NCBI GenBank assembly: GCA_048268105.1 | Contig: JBLWWH010000022.1 | Location: 1 to 41,790 of the forward strand | From: Profundicola sp048268105 | GTDB lineage: Bacteria > Bacteroidota > Bacteroidia > Flavobacteriales > Weeksellaceae | Direction: 5' to 3' | Length of the DNA stretch: 41,790 nucleotides | Part shown: positions 26,225 through 34,284 of the stretch, piece after piece | How positions within the stretch are numbered: position 1 is the first letter of the stretch | How the letters are laid out: every line of letters begins with the position of its first letter | Notes under the pieces: model-generated | What the model saw: only the letters and a program-made list of their open reading frames with translations | Told to the model about the DNA's origin: nothing | The model's database searches: none | Position numbers and translations under genes: made by a program

Positions 26225-27355
26225 TCAGCTCATATTTCTACGAACTTCTTCTTCAATTTTATAGTTTTTCATTTGTTGTAAAACTTGCTTAGCCATGTTT
26301 TGGTATTTACTTGCATTGGCTTCATCGCCTAGTTTTTCATAAGTTCTAGCCAAGCCTCTCAACGATGGCAAGTGCGTAAAGTTAAGCTTTAGGGCTTCAT
26401 GGTATAAATCAATGGCTAAATTATAGAAACCATCTTCATAAAGCTTTTCTGCAGCTTCAAAATGCTCGTCTAAGTCCTGCGAAATTAATTCAAACTCAAG
26501 GAAATCTTCTTTTTTGGAAGTGATGAATGAGGTAAGTACTTCTCTGGTTACTTTTTCTGTTACACTTCCTAATAGGATTTTATTGATACCAGATCTTCCG
26601 GTAGTTCCCATTAATAGCAAATCGATTTGATGAGCTTCAATAGCTTTTAGGATTTCTTGTGATGGACTTCCACCGGCAACTTCTTGACTATAGTCTAAAT
26701 CAATTAGGTTATGCTTGTCTAAGAATCTCTTTAACTCCAGTTCTTGATCCTGCTTACGTTGACGATTCACTTCATCTGGGTCTATGCGTGTTATCGTTTG
26801 CTTAAACTCAGTATAGACACTCAAAATAGTCAATTTTGCTTGGAACATACGTGCAATCGCAATAGCATTTTTGAGTGCATTGCTAGATTCATCAGAAAAG
26901 TCAACAGGGCAAAGGATGTTTTTAATTTGGCTTAAATCCTGTCCATTTTTAATCACAAAAACGGGAACTTTGCTTTTTTGCATGACTCTACCAGCCGTGG
27001 TACCGAGCTGAACACTATCTTTTCTGTGTTTCTCTCCGGCTCCAAGGATGACCAAATTAGCACCTATCTTTTTAGAAGCAAATGCGATTCTATCACTATA
27101 ATTGCCAAACATAATCATAGCGTCACCCGTCTGAATATCTTCTTGTCTAAACCTTTCATTAATTTTTGTTAGTTCTTCTTCGGCGGCTTTTCTTACCAAT
27201 GAATCAACTTTTTCGTTGGTGGAAGCTTGTGGCAGCACGTGAACAAGCGTTATCTTAGATTTAAATTTTTTGGCGAAAACAAGAGCATTGGATACAAGGT
27301 TGTCTGTGGAAGCTCTAAAGTCTACGGCAACTAAAATGTTCTTAATTAATTTCAT
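26225..27355 (-). CDS. Tandem universal stress protein with C-terminal TPR
   Basis: 376 aa. Two USP domains: 1-140 (NILVAVDFRASTDNLVSNAL ... GTTAGRVMQKSKVPVFVI) and 148-285 (ILCPVDFSDESSNALKNA ... LLMGTTGRSGINKILLGSVTEKV). Both keep the G-x2-G-x9-G-S/T type nucleotide motif, best in the second, so ATP binding is likely. Residues about 300-370 form a TPR-like helical pair (FEAAEKLYEDGFYNLAIDLYHEALKLN), as in some Bacteroidota USPs. Cytoplasmic. No operon partner; it is followed by a hairpin terminator. Confidence 0.88.
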   Translation of the reverse strand: MKLIKNILVAVDFRASTDNLVSNALVFAKKFKSKITLVHVLPQASTNEKVDSLVRKAAEEELTKINERFRQEDIQTGDAMIMFGNYSDRIAFASKKIGANLVILGAGEKHRKDSVQLGTTAGRVMQKSKVPVFVIKNGQDLSQIKNILCPVDFSDESSNALKNAIAIARMFQAKLTILSVYTEFKQTITRIDPDEVNRQRKQDQELELKRFLDKHNLIDLDYSQEVAGGSPSQEILKAIEAHQIDLLLMGTTGRSGINKILLGSVTEKVTREVLTSFITSKKEDFLEFELISQDLDEHFEAAEKLYEDGFYNLAIDLYHEALKLNFTHLPSLRGLARTYEKLGDEANASKYQNMAKQVLQQMKNYKIEEEVRRNMS

Positions 27356-27679
27356 TGCAAATGATTTTTTTATTCCTCTTAGAGAGGAGTGAGTTGATTT
27401 TTAAACTTAATTAATTTGTTTTAATCTGAATTTAATTTAGATCAAAGCAAATGATCTTACAGTCATTGGTTTTAATTTAAAGAGATGAAATTTAATCTTC
27501 TTTCACAAACTCATATGATTGCTTTTTCATTACTTAAAATTACAAAATAAAATACGAATTAGAAAGTCTTTAATTGGCTAAAAACATGAGTTTTAATAGC
27601 TGTTTTCAAACTATTCACTTGCGTTTTGAGAGATAACTTGTGTGGGCATTATAAACTTTAGCTTTAGGCGCGATAGCCT
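27356..27679. other. Intergenic region upstream of the USP gene
   Basis: About 320 bp, AT-rich. It should hold the minus-strand promoter of the USP gene, but no full TTG/TAnnTTTG pair was found. No credible ORF. It borders the GC-rich structured block that starts at 27680. Confidence 0.4.
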
Positions 27680-27823
27680 GCGGCCTGGATTGGCGTGGAA
27701 ATCCTTTGCTGGGCGCTAGAGCAACAAATAAGGACGACCAAGAGCGACCACCGGAAGCTCCTTGGGCTAGATTGTTTGTCTCTAGCGCACTCAAAGATTG
27801 CAACAGAAAGCCAGTTAAGCCGC
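27680..27823 (+). ncRNA. Candidate rod-shaped structured small RNA
   Basis: A block much richer in GC than its surroundings folds on itself in nested order: GCGGC-CTGG (27680-27688) with CCAG-ttaa-GCCGC (27811-27823); AATCCTTTG (27700-27708) with CAAAGATT (27792-27799); GCGCTAGAG-ca-ACAAA (27713-27728) with TTTGTCTCTAGCGC (27775-27788); and CCAAGAGC (27738-27745) with GCTCCTTGG (27757-27765). Two equal 11-nt unpaired stretches (27689-27699 and 27800-27810) form an internal bubble, reminiscent of 6S RNA. From memory, GGAAATCCTTT ... AAGGA ... AGCTCC recurs between genes in this class, which is why the plus strand is preferred. Strand and identity are inference; a 79-aa minus ORF here is not protein-like. 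Confidence 0.35.
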
Positions 27824-27839
27824 CCAAAAAATAAAGCCC

Positions 27840-27866
27840 AAAAAAAAGCCGCACATGGCGACTTTT
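27840..27866 (-). terminator. Terminator after porT
   Basis: On the minus strand AAAAGTCGC pairs with GCGGCTTTT around a short loop (one mismatch), followed by a run of Ts (complement of 27840-27847). It lies 20 bp beyond the porT stop. Confidence 0.7.
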
Positions 27867-27887
27867 AAATTTTTTCTATTGAATTGC

Positions 27888-28652
27888 TTACTCAAACTTG
27901 AGCGAGAACATGACGGCTCTCGTGTGCATAGACGAGAAGGCACCTGCCCAAATTGGTGGCGTGTCTGGATCGTCTGCCACTAACTCGTTGTTGAAGAAGA
28001 AAATTCCTTTAACTGATGGTGTTAATTTAAATCTACGGAAGTAAATGCTAATACCACCTTCGATTTGGTATGAGAAACTATGTGTTTTTAGTCTAAAAAT
28101 CCCATCTAAGTTATCATCTTCTGAGCTTTCCTCACTCTGCATGTTAATCATATATCCAACCCCAGCTTGTAAGTAGGGACGCGTGTTAAACCAACGATCA
28201 CCGTGGATTTGTAATAAAATCGGAATATCGATATAAGAAGATTTAATCTCGCGAATCGAATCATTGGCTGATGCTAAATACGGCGTTCCGTTGTATGGAT
28301 TGTCATAAATACCACCTTCGTGTATATTGTTGAAATATAGGTTACGCTCTGTGAAGTGAATCCCTGGCTGGATGAATAAATCAAATCTATCGTTTAGTTT
28401 TAATTTTCCCATAAGTCCTGCAGAGAAGCCCATTTTGGCTTCAGACTCGACATCAAATCTACCTAGATCGTTGATACCCGTTTCGCTGGGATGCATCTTG
28501 AAATCGAAGTAATTCAGTCCCAAAAAGTATCCATAGGATAGTCTTTTCTGGTCTTCAGCGTTATTTTTGTCTTCTTTATCGAAGTTTGGCTTCCATTGCG
28601 CCTGGGCAGACACAATAAACATGATAGTGAAAAGGGCAAAAATCTTTCTCAT
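27888..28652 (-). CDS. porT: PorT-family outer-membrane beta-barrel protein
   Basis: 254 aa from the ATG at 28652, which gives the signal peptide MRKIFALFTIMFIVSAQAQ; a longer frame from 28691 would add 13 residues and overlap ubiE. The mature barrel shows YGYFLGLNYFDFKMHP, GFSAGLMGKLKLNDRFDLFIQPG, SSYIDIPILLQIHGDRWFNTRPYLQAGVGYMI and a final aromatic-containing strand AVMFSLKFE. PorT of Porphyromonas gingivalis (SprT in Flavobacterium) is needed for type IX secretion. Position directly after ubiE is, from memory, a conserved arrangement in this class and supports the call. The terminator follows. Confidence 0.82.
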   Translation of the reverse strand: MRKIFALFTIMFIVSAQAQWKPNFDKEDKNNAEDQKRLSYGYFLGLNYFDFKMHPSETGINDLGRFDVESEAKMGFSAGLMGKLKLNDRFDLFIQPGIHFTERNLYFNNIHEGGIYDNPYNGTPYLASANDSIREIKSSYIDIPILLQIHGDRWFNTRPYLQAGVGYMINMQSEESSEDDNLDGIFRLKTHSFSYQIEGGISIYFRRFKLTPSVKGIFFFNNELVADDPDTPPIWAGAFSSMHTRAVMFSLKFE

Positions 28653-28678
28653 ATTTTGATAACGTATTGTTTGGCGAT

Positions 28679-29407
28679 TTATTTTAAGCAACTATAAATA
28701 CTCGCTATGCCAAAGGTAAGTTTTTTATCTTTAGGTTCAAGAAAATTTACAGATTTCAATATATTGTTCAATTTTTCCCCATAAGGAAAGGCTTGTACCG
28801 ACTCTGGCAAGTAGGTGTAGGCTCTGTGATCCTTGGAGAAAGTTTTTCCGATAACGGGTAAAATATTCTTGAAATAGAAATTATATAATTGTTTCATCGG
28901 GAACTGCTCTGGCTGTGAAAACTCTAAAATCACAAATTTCCCGCCTGGTTTTAGTACGCGATGAATCTCTTTTAATCCTTTTTCTAATGTTTCGAAGTTT
29001 CTAACGCCAAAGGCAACCGTAATAGCATCGAATGTGTTGTCCTCAAAAGGCATATTCTCTGCGTCTCCTTGAATCATTTCGATTTGATCGCTCAAGTTTT
29101 TCTCTGCTACCTTTAGACGACCGTGCTCCAGCATTCCATTCGATAAATCGAAACCAGTAATCTTAGCTTGTGGATTCTTTTTAGCCAAAGCAATCGCCAA
29201 GTCTCCGGTTCCGGTGGCTACGTCTAAGATGGTTTTTGGCTCGGTCTTGGTAACCATTTTAACTACTTTTTTACGCCAGCTGACATCGATTCCAACCGAT
29301 AATAATCGGTTGAGGAAATCATATCTATGCGAGATGTTGTCAAACATTTGTTCGACTTCATCTTTTTTGCCCATTGTGGAGCCATATGGTTTTACTTGTT
29401 CTGACAT
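28679..29407 (-). CDS. ubiE: Demethylmenaquinone methyltransferase
   Basis: 242 aa. SAM-dependent C-methyltransferase that makes menaquinone (MenG/UbiE). Motifs: VEQMFDNISHRYDFLNRLLSVGIDVSWRK, the SAM site ILDVATGTGDLAIALAKKNP (about 60-79), and FDAITVAFGVRNFETLEKGLKEIHRVLKPGGKFVILEF. It precedes porT by 26 bp. Menaquinone is the usual quinone of this phylum, so menG is the better functional name. Confidence 0.95.
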   Translation of the reverse strand: MSEQVKPYGSTMGKKDEVEQMFDNISHRYDFLNRLLSVGIDVSWRKKVVKMVTKTEPKTILDVATGTGDLAIALAKKNPQAKITGFDLSNGMLEHGRLKVAEKNLSDQIEMIQGDAENMPFEDNTFDAITVAFGVRNFETLEKGLKEIHRVLKPGGKFVILEFSQPEQFPMKQLYNFYFKNILPVIGKTFSKDHRAYTYLPESVQAFPYGEKLNNILKSVNFLEPKDKKLTFGIASIYSCLK

Positions 29408-29438
29408 ATTTTTCTAATGCTAATGTGGAGAATTTAGA

Positions 29439-30005
29439 TTATTCGTAATTCTCAAAATAAAATTGTTTAAAATCACCAACTCTAAATATCTTCTTACGTA
29501 ATGTATCGTTTTCAGATTTTCGTGTAAAAGCTGGGAAGTCTTCGTCTAAGTTATAATAGAAATCCTCGTTATAAATCGTAGAATCTATTTTTACATCACC
29601 CAAATAGGTTTTGCCTTGATAAGTTGCTTTTAATTTTCCGAAGATAGAATCTTTATCTACCATTGGACCATAAGGCAATCCATAAATAAAATATACCGAA
29701 CGTGTCGGATTAATCAATCCTCTTACTCTTTTTACCTCAAATGTGCTTGCTGGAAAATTAAGACTATCTACCTCAGAAGCAACTTCTAATGTGTGTTGCC
29801 CTTTTTCTAAATTAATTTTTAATTCCTGACCCGGTGACACAACATATTTATTTTGGTCTATGGTCACGTTCAAAATGGCTTTGGTTGGGTTATCAATTAG
29901 GTAATAGCTCTTTTTTAGTATCACCTCAAAATAAACCACCAAACTCAAAATTGTCACTAACAGTGCAATTAAAAATCCTATAAAACTTGGGCTCAATTTT
30001 TTCAT
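29439..30005 (-). CDS. Membrane-anchored protein of unknown function
   Basis: 188 aa. One N-terminal transmembrane segment (about 8-29, SFIGFLIALLVTILSLVVYF) is followed by a soluble beta-rich domain outside the cytoplasm. Residues 40-75 (AILNVTIDQNKYVVSPGQELKINLEKGQHTLEV) look like a PEGA-type beta sandwich. The family is not recognised. It lies 31 bp upstream of ubiE on the same strand and may be in the ubiE-porT operon. Confidence 0.65.
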   Translation of the reverse strand: MKKLSPSFIGFLIALLVTILSLVVYFEVILKKSYYLIDNPTKAILNVTIDQNKYVVSPGQELKINLEKGQHTLEVASEVDSLNFPASTFEVKRVRGLINPTRSVYFIYGLPYGPMVDKDSIFGKLKATYQGKTYLGDVKIDSTIYNEDFYYNLDEDFPAFTRKSENDTLRKKIFRVGDFKQFYFENYE

Positions 30006-30077
30006 AAGTGGGCAAAGTTAGGGATTTGCAAACAATTATTTGAATTGTTATTCAATAAAATCACTGCTAACTATAAC

Positions 30078-30620
30078 TTATGAAATACTGCTTTCTAATT
30101 GTTTAAGTTGGTGTATGATTTTTAAATGACCTAAATGATGTTCCGCGTGCCATGCATAGTAGGCTAGTAGAAAGAATAAATCTTGTTTTTCGTCGTATTC
30201 TGGATGTGTTATAGACTTAGCAAATTCTCTCTCGTTCATGTTTTTTAATAACACGACCCATCTATAGTGTAAGCCAGATAGAATCTGTAATGAAGAGGAA
30301 ATGCCTGCAAGTTGACAATCTGATAAGTTGGCCCATAGATTTTCTTGGAAGGGTTTAATAATGGGTTCGGTTTCGGTTAAGGCTAATTTAAACCGAATAA
30401 AGGCATTCATATGGCTATCTGCCATGTGATGCACTACTTGAATGGCATTCCAACCACCAGGGCGATAACTTTGTTTGAGTTGATCGGGATTTAATTCTAA
30501 GGCAGTTTGTGCAAAATAGGGCGGAAGCACATTGAGTTGATGAATATAATGTTTCACCAATTTTTGTTCAAATTTTTCGGGTGTTTTGAATCTACCTATC
30601 GGATATTTAAGATTTTCCAT
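30078..30620 (-). CDS. YfiT/DinB-like metal-dependent enzyme (putative bacillithiol transferase)
   Basis: 180 aa. Four-helix DinB_2 fold with the YfiT signature: N-terminal YPIGRFKTPEKF, then GGWNAIQVVHHMADSHMNAFIRFKLALTE with the first metal histidine, and YYAWHAEHHLGHLKII with two more histidines. YfiT of Bacillus subtilis binds nickel through three histidines; family members transfer thiols such as bacillithiol to electrophiles. Cytoplasmic. The substrate here is unknown. Confidence 0.85.
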   Translation of the reverse strand: MENLKYPIGRFKTPEKFEQKLVKHYIHQLNVLPPYFAQTALELNPDQLKQSYRPGGWNAIQVVHHMADSHMNAFIRFKLALTETEPIIKPFQENLWANLSDCQLAGISSSLQILSGLHYRWVVLLKNMNEREFAKSITHPEYDEKQDLFFLLAYYAWHAEHHLGHLKIIHQLKQLESSIS

Positions 30621-30708
30621 ATCACGCTACTATATTTGATGCATTAGTATATATTGTCTGAATGCTGAGCTTGTATTCGATGCTTAAAGTTACATAAAAA
30701 GAACAAAA

Positions 30709-31152
30709 TTAATCATGACTTCCATCATCGAAAACTTCAATCATAACTTCTTTTTCCACCAAATCGGTGAACTTGCCATTATAGCGGGTTGCCTTCACCA
30801 TATGATTGTCGATCCAGTGATAGTTTCCGCCACGTGGTTTTCCCATCAGTAGACTATGATATTTAAAACCGTGTTTTTTTAGCCAAGTCTCCGTGTATTC
30901 TCTATGTTCTTCTGTTCTTGAAGTAAAGAAACAAATTCTATGTCCCTCGTCATACCATTTGTTGCAAACCTTTAAAGCATCAGGATAAACCTCAGCCGTT
31001 AGCATTCTTTCAGGTTCCTCATTGGGAATATCTTCGCCGATAGTTCCATCGATATCGATTAGGTAATTCTTTACATTTTTGGGTAAGACTGGGCTAATAG
31101 CTTTACCATCTACGATAGTTTCTTTTAGCGTGATATCTTTCTTTTCTTTCAT
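30709..31152 (-). CDS. HAD-superfamily phosphatase-like protein
   Basis: 147 aa. The HAD motif I is LIDIDGTIGED (D33, D35), motif II is ICFFTSRTEEHREY, and the C-terminal part shows WIDNHMVKATRYNG. Proteins like this are often labelled phosphoheptose isomerase in databases, which the sequence does not support. Small HAD proteins of this size act on nucleotides or sugar phosphates. No operon partner. Confidence 0.72.
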   Translation of the reverse strand: MKEKKDITLKETIVDGKAISPVLPKNVKNYLIDIDGTIGEDIPNEEPERMLTAEVYPDALKVCNKWYDEGHRICFFTSRTEEHREYTETWLKKHGFKYHSLLMGKPRGGNYHWIDNHMVKATRYNGKFTDLVEKEVMIEVFDDGSHD

Positions 31153-31372
31153 AGCTAGGTTTTAACTGTAAAGATACGGAATTGTTTTGGGTATTTTTGG
31201 AGAGGAAAGCAGAAAGGGTTTAGGGTAGTTGGTATATAGTAGTCGGTAGTTGGGAATTGGTGTAGAGTGTAGGGGGAAAGTTTAAAGTAGAGAGGTTTTC
31301 TGTTAGACGTATGTGATGCTGAAAATGTTACAGCATCTTATCTAATTAATCTTTCTTTTTATCCACGTACTT

Positions 31373-31430
31373 CTCTTGTCTTAGTCTTCGATACAATTTT
31401 GTTTCACAAAATCACTCAGACTGACAAGAG
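31373..31430. repeat. REP-like palindrome, copy 1 (short-loop type)
   Basis: 58 bp with arms CTCTTGTC...AGTCTTCGATACAATTTTGT and ACAAAATCACTCAGACTGACAAGAG. Differs at one base from copy 6 over about 67 bp. Confidence 0.85.
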
Positions 31431-31504
31431 AGATTCTGGATCAAGTGCGAAATGACGCTCCGGGTTAGTTTGGGATTTAGAGTGTAGAGTTGAAGGTGCA
31501 GAGA

Positions 31505-31566
31505 TTTTCTGTCACATTGAGTGAATTTTTCTTTAGAAAAATTTGTATCGAAATGTTGACAGAAAA
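31505..31566. repeat. REP-like palindrome, copy 2 (long-loop type)
   Basis: TTTTCTGTCACATTGAGTG at the left pairs with ATCGAAATGTTGACAGAAAA at the right; an inner TTTTTCTTTAGAAAAA forms a second arm pair. Confidence 0.85.
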
Positions 31567-31589
31567 GGAGCATGACAACCTTCGTACCT

Positions 31590-31647
31590 CTCTTGTCTAA
31601 GGCTTCGATACAATTTTGCTGTGCAAAATCACTCAGCCTGACAAGAG
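31590..31647. repeat. REP-like palindrome, copy 3 (short-loop type)
   Basis: CTCTTGTCTAAGGCTTCG pairs with CACTCAGCCTGACAAGAG. Relative to copy 1 the stem pair GTC...AGT/ACT is replaced by GGC/GCC, preserving pairing. Confidence 0.85.
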
Positions 31648-31709
31648 GTTTTTTAGTCGAAGAGTATAAAGTAAAATGAAGAAAGAGATCATAGTTTAGA
31701 GTTGAGAGG

Positions 31710-31770
31710 TTTTCTGTCAGGTTGAGTGAATTTTTCTTTAGAAAAATTTGTATCGAAACCTCGACGGAAA
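31710..31770. repeat. REP-like palindrome, copy 4 (long-loop type)
   Basis: TTTTCTGTCAGGTTGAGTG pairs with ATCGAAACCTCGACGGAAA. Relative to copy 2, CATT/AATG is replaced by GGTT/AACC, again preserving pairing. Confidence 0.85.
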
Positions 31771-31979
31771 GCAGCTTCGAACTTAATTTGATTAGGGTTT
31801 ATTGGAAAAATAAGACGTTTGTCGTGCTGAACTGGATTCAGCATCTAGCACAATTCTAGTTTGAATTTATAAGCAAAGCTTAAATAACTTTTAAACAATT
31901 TTAAGCCAAATTAAACCATTTCAACAAGAGACTCTGAATCGAGTTCAGATTGACACTCCGTGTTTTAATTCAGAGGCGA

Positions 31980-32037
31980 ATCTTAAACCACCTTTAAACC
32001 ACCTTTAAACTATTTAAACAACATTAAACTACTTTAA
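31980..32037. repeat. Degenerate 10-11 bp tandem repeat
   Basis: TTAAACCACC or TTTAAACYAYY recurs five to six times in a row, ending against the stop codon of the acetyltransferase-amidohydrolase gene. Looser copies of TTAAAC extend left to about 31880. Confidence 0.6.
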
Positions 32038-33570
32038 CTATCCTTTTTTCTTCAAAGAGTATAAATCTAATCGGCGGGATTTTAGGTTCTTAACACTTCC
32101 TTGTTCGTGTAGTTCTAATAATAAATCTAAATCTACATCTTCAATCAAAATCATCTCTGTGTTGGGTGTAGAGGCTGCCTTGATGCCATCTGCTGGGAAG
32201 GCAAAATCACATGGTGTAAATACCATCGACTGGGAGTATTGAATGTCCATGTTGTGCACTTTTGGTAAGTTGCCGACCGATCCCGCAATGGCAACATAGC
32301 ATTCGTTTTCTATTGCGCGGGCTTGAGCGCAGTATCTCACACGCGAATAACCATTTTTGGTGTCGGTAAGGAATGGAACGAATAATATATCCATGCCTTG
32401 GTCTGCCAATAGTCTACCTAATTCGGGGAATTCTACATCATAACAAATCAAAATTCCTATTTTTCCGCAATCGGTGTCGAAAGCTTCTATTTTGCTTCCA
32501 CCTTGTAATCCCCATGCTTTTTCTTCGTCTGGGGTTGGGTGTAGCTTCTCATATCGCTCTACAGAACCATCTCTGCGGCATAAGAAGCCAATATTGTGCA
32601 AGGTTTCATCTACCACTTCTGGCATAGAGCCTGTAATGATATTGATATTGTATTGCACCGCCAATTCAGAGAAACGATCTTTGAATTCCTCGGTATAGTC
32701 TGCCAGTTTACGAATTGCTTCTGCCTCGCTCAGGTGGTTGTAATCTGCCATTAATGGTGCATTAAAATACTCTGGAAATAAAGCAAAATCTGAACGATAG
32801 CCCGAAAGTGTATTGATAAAATACTCTGCCTGTTCCATAACATCCTCAAAATTAGCGTATGGACGCATTTGCCATTGAATTAAACCTAATCTAACAACGG
32901 TTTTGCTGGAGTAAAGCGCGCGCTCCTCATTCTCCTCATAGTAAATATTATCCCATTCCATCAAAATGGCGTTCTTCTCCGATCGCTTATCGTCTGGAAG
33001 GTAAGTTCTTAGAATCCTAGTTGGTCGGAAATCATTAGAAATCTGAAAGTTTAGCACCGGGTCATGAATCTCCTTGGTGCTCACTTTGTCTATATATTGT
33101 CGTGGTGTTAGTTCGTCTGAATACTCATGATAATTCGGCATTCTACCACCAAAGGCGATTCCTCTTAGGTTTAACTGCTCACATAACTCACGGCGATACT
33201 CATAAAGACGTCGACCGAGTTTCATCCCTCTAAAGTCTGGATGAACAAAAATATCTATACCATATAGTACATTTCCTTTGTTGGTATGGGTAGAGAAAGT
33301 TTCTTTACCTGTAATCGAATCGTAGGTATGATGGCGATCTACTTTTTTGCCATCTACAATTATGGCTAAGGCGGCCGCTACAATTTCATCGTTCACTTTT
33401 AAAACTACTTGCCCTTCTGGGAATTTCTTTATGAGCTTTTTGATTTGACTCTCTTCCCAGACCACATGAGGCATACTTTGATAAGAAGCCTCCATGATAG
33501 CGCGTAGCGCTGGATAATCTTTAAGGGTTAGATATTTTAATTCGATGTTTTCTATGTTCTCGTGTTTCAT
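32038..33570 (-). CDS. Bifunctional GNAT acetyltransferase / nitrilase-family amidohydrolase
   Basis: 510 aa. N-terminal GNAT domain (1-210) with ALAIIVDGKK, the acetyl-CoA region IDIFVHPDFRGMKLGRRLYEYRREL (105-129, variant of RxxGxG/A). The C-terminal carbon-nitrogen hydrolase domain (225-500) has the complete triad: E267 in FALFPEYFNAPL, K342 in YEKLHPTPDE, and C376 in ILICYDVEFPELGR. Such fusions are known; the idea that the two halves act in turn on one amine/amide substrate is inference. It stands alone, flanked on both sides by palindromic repeats. The substrate is unknown. Confidence 0.92.
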   Translation of the reverse strand: MKHENIENIELKYLTLKDYPALRAIMEASYQSMPHVVWEESQIKKLIKKFPEGQVVLKVNDEIVAAALAIIVDGKKVDRHHTYDSITGKETFSTHTNKGNVLYGIDIFVHPDFRGMKLGRRLYEYRRELCEQLNLRGIAFGGRMPNYHEYSDELTPRQYIDKVSTKEIHDPVLNFQISNDFRPTRILRTYLPDDKRSEKNAILMEWDNIYYEENEERALYSSKTVVRLGLIQWQMRPYANFEDVMEQAEYFINTLSGYRSDFALFPEYFNAPLMADYNHLSEAEAIRKLADYTEEFKDRFSELAVQYNINIITGSMPEVVDETLHNIGFLCRRDGSVERYEKLHPTPDEEKAWGLQGGSKIEAFDTDCGKIGILICYDVEFPELGRLLADQGMDILFVPFLTDTKNGYSRVRYCAQARAIENECYVAIAGSVGNLPKVHNMDIQYSQSMVFTPCDFAFPADGIKAASTPNTEMILIEDVDLDLLLELHEQGSVKNLKSRRLDLYSLKKKG

Positions 33571-33737
33571 GCCTAGGATAAATTATGGGCAAAAATACGA
33601 AAGCAAGTGATGTGATTTTTATTTTAGGTCTAAATATTATGATGGTGGTTGGTAAATGGTAGTCGGTAGTTGGTAATTAGCTTAGGGTGGTTGGTAGTCG
33701 GTAATTAGTATTTGGTATTTAGTTTAGCATTTAGGGT

Positions 33738-33798
33738 TTTTCTGTCACATTGAGTGTTTTTCTCTTTTGAAAAAAATGTATCGAAATGTCGATAGAAA
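33738..33798. repeat. REP-like palindrome, copy 5 (long-loop type)
   Basis: TTTCTGTCACATTGAGTG pairs with ATCGAAATGTCGATAGAAA; the inner arms are TTTTTCTC and GAAAAAAA. Confidence 0.85.
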
Positions 33799-33857
33799 GT
33801 AGGTGTTCATATTGTTATTCATATAGACTTTCCTTCTTTTGTCTTGGCTTAGCGCTT

Positions 33858-33915
33858 CTCTTGTCTTAGTCTTCGATACAATTTTGTTGCACAAAATCAC
33901 TCAGACTGACAAGAG
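33858..33915. repeat. REP-like palindrome, copy 6 (short-loop type)
   Basis: Identical to copy 1 except for G instead of T in the loop. Same orientation as copy 1, 2.4 kb away. Confidence 0.88.
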
Positions 33916-33924
33916 AGATTCCGA

Positions 33925-33984
33925 TTTCTGTCAGATGGAGTGTTTTTCTCAAAAGAGAAAAATGTATGGAAATTTCGATAGAAA
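33925..33984. repeat. REP-like palindrome, copy 7 (long-loop type)
   Basis: TTTCTGTCAGATGGAGTG pairs with ATGGAAATTTCGATAGAAA; the inner arms TTTTTCTC and GAGAAAAA are perfect. More divergent than the others. Confidence 0.78.
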
Positions 33985-34284
33985 GGAGTTGCAACATATT
34001 TGGCTTCAAAAAAAATCTTTAATCTTTACTATTTTCTTTCCAAATAATTCATTGCTTTTAAGCAAGATAATCCTTTGTTATTAAGCTTTGCGTGATGGTT
34101 CAAAGTAAACTTTTGATTAAATAGGAAGGAATCTCATTAAAAAACTATAAAATTCATAAAGTTTCCTTAAATTCGTGCCATTAAATTTTTGATAACTAAG
34201 TGTTATTTAAATATTTATTCAACCAAATTAAAAGTAAATTACATAACGTAAAAACATTAAGAAATGAAGAGAATTTTATTTTAG

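Larger units (their letters stand above)
31153..32037. other. 885-bp gene-free region filled with palindromic repeats
   Basis: Contains four copies of a REP-like palindrome (listed separately), two shorter hairpins built on the word TGCTGAA/TTCAGCA (31315-31337 and 31825-31843), one on CTGAA/TTCAG (near 31933-31949), a G/T-rich stretch with GGTAGTTGG (31227-31260), and an 11-bp-periodic TTAAACCACC tract at the end. No protein-like ORF. Confidence 0.75.
33571..34263. other. Gene-free region with palindromic and G/T-rich repeats
   Basis: Contains copies 5-7 of the REP-like palindrome and a G/T-rich tract (33640-33725) in which GGTAGTCGGTAGTTGGTAAT-like words recur about five times. The last 270 bp (from about 33990) are AT-rich and should hold the promoter of the next gene; only imperfect TAnnTTTG matches are seen. 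Confidence 0.7.

Noticed and set aside
27615..27854. 79-aa minus-strand ORF in the GC-rich block near porT
   Set aside because: No domain, unlikely composition after the first 20 residues, and its whole length is better explained by the nested RNA pairings and the porT terminator.
31373..33984. CRISPR array
   Set aside because: The repeats are palindromes of unequal spacing, in two variants, with no regular unique spacers and no cas genes.
33839..34084. 81-aa plus-strand ORF
   Set aside because: It reads straight through two palindromic repeats; the translation is repeat DNA, not a gene.
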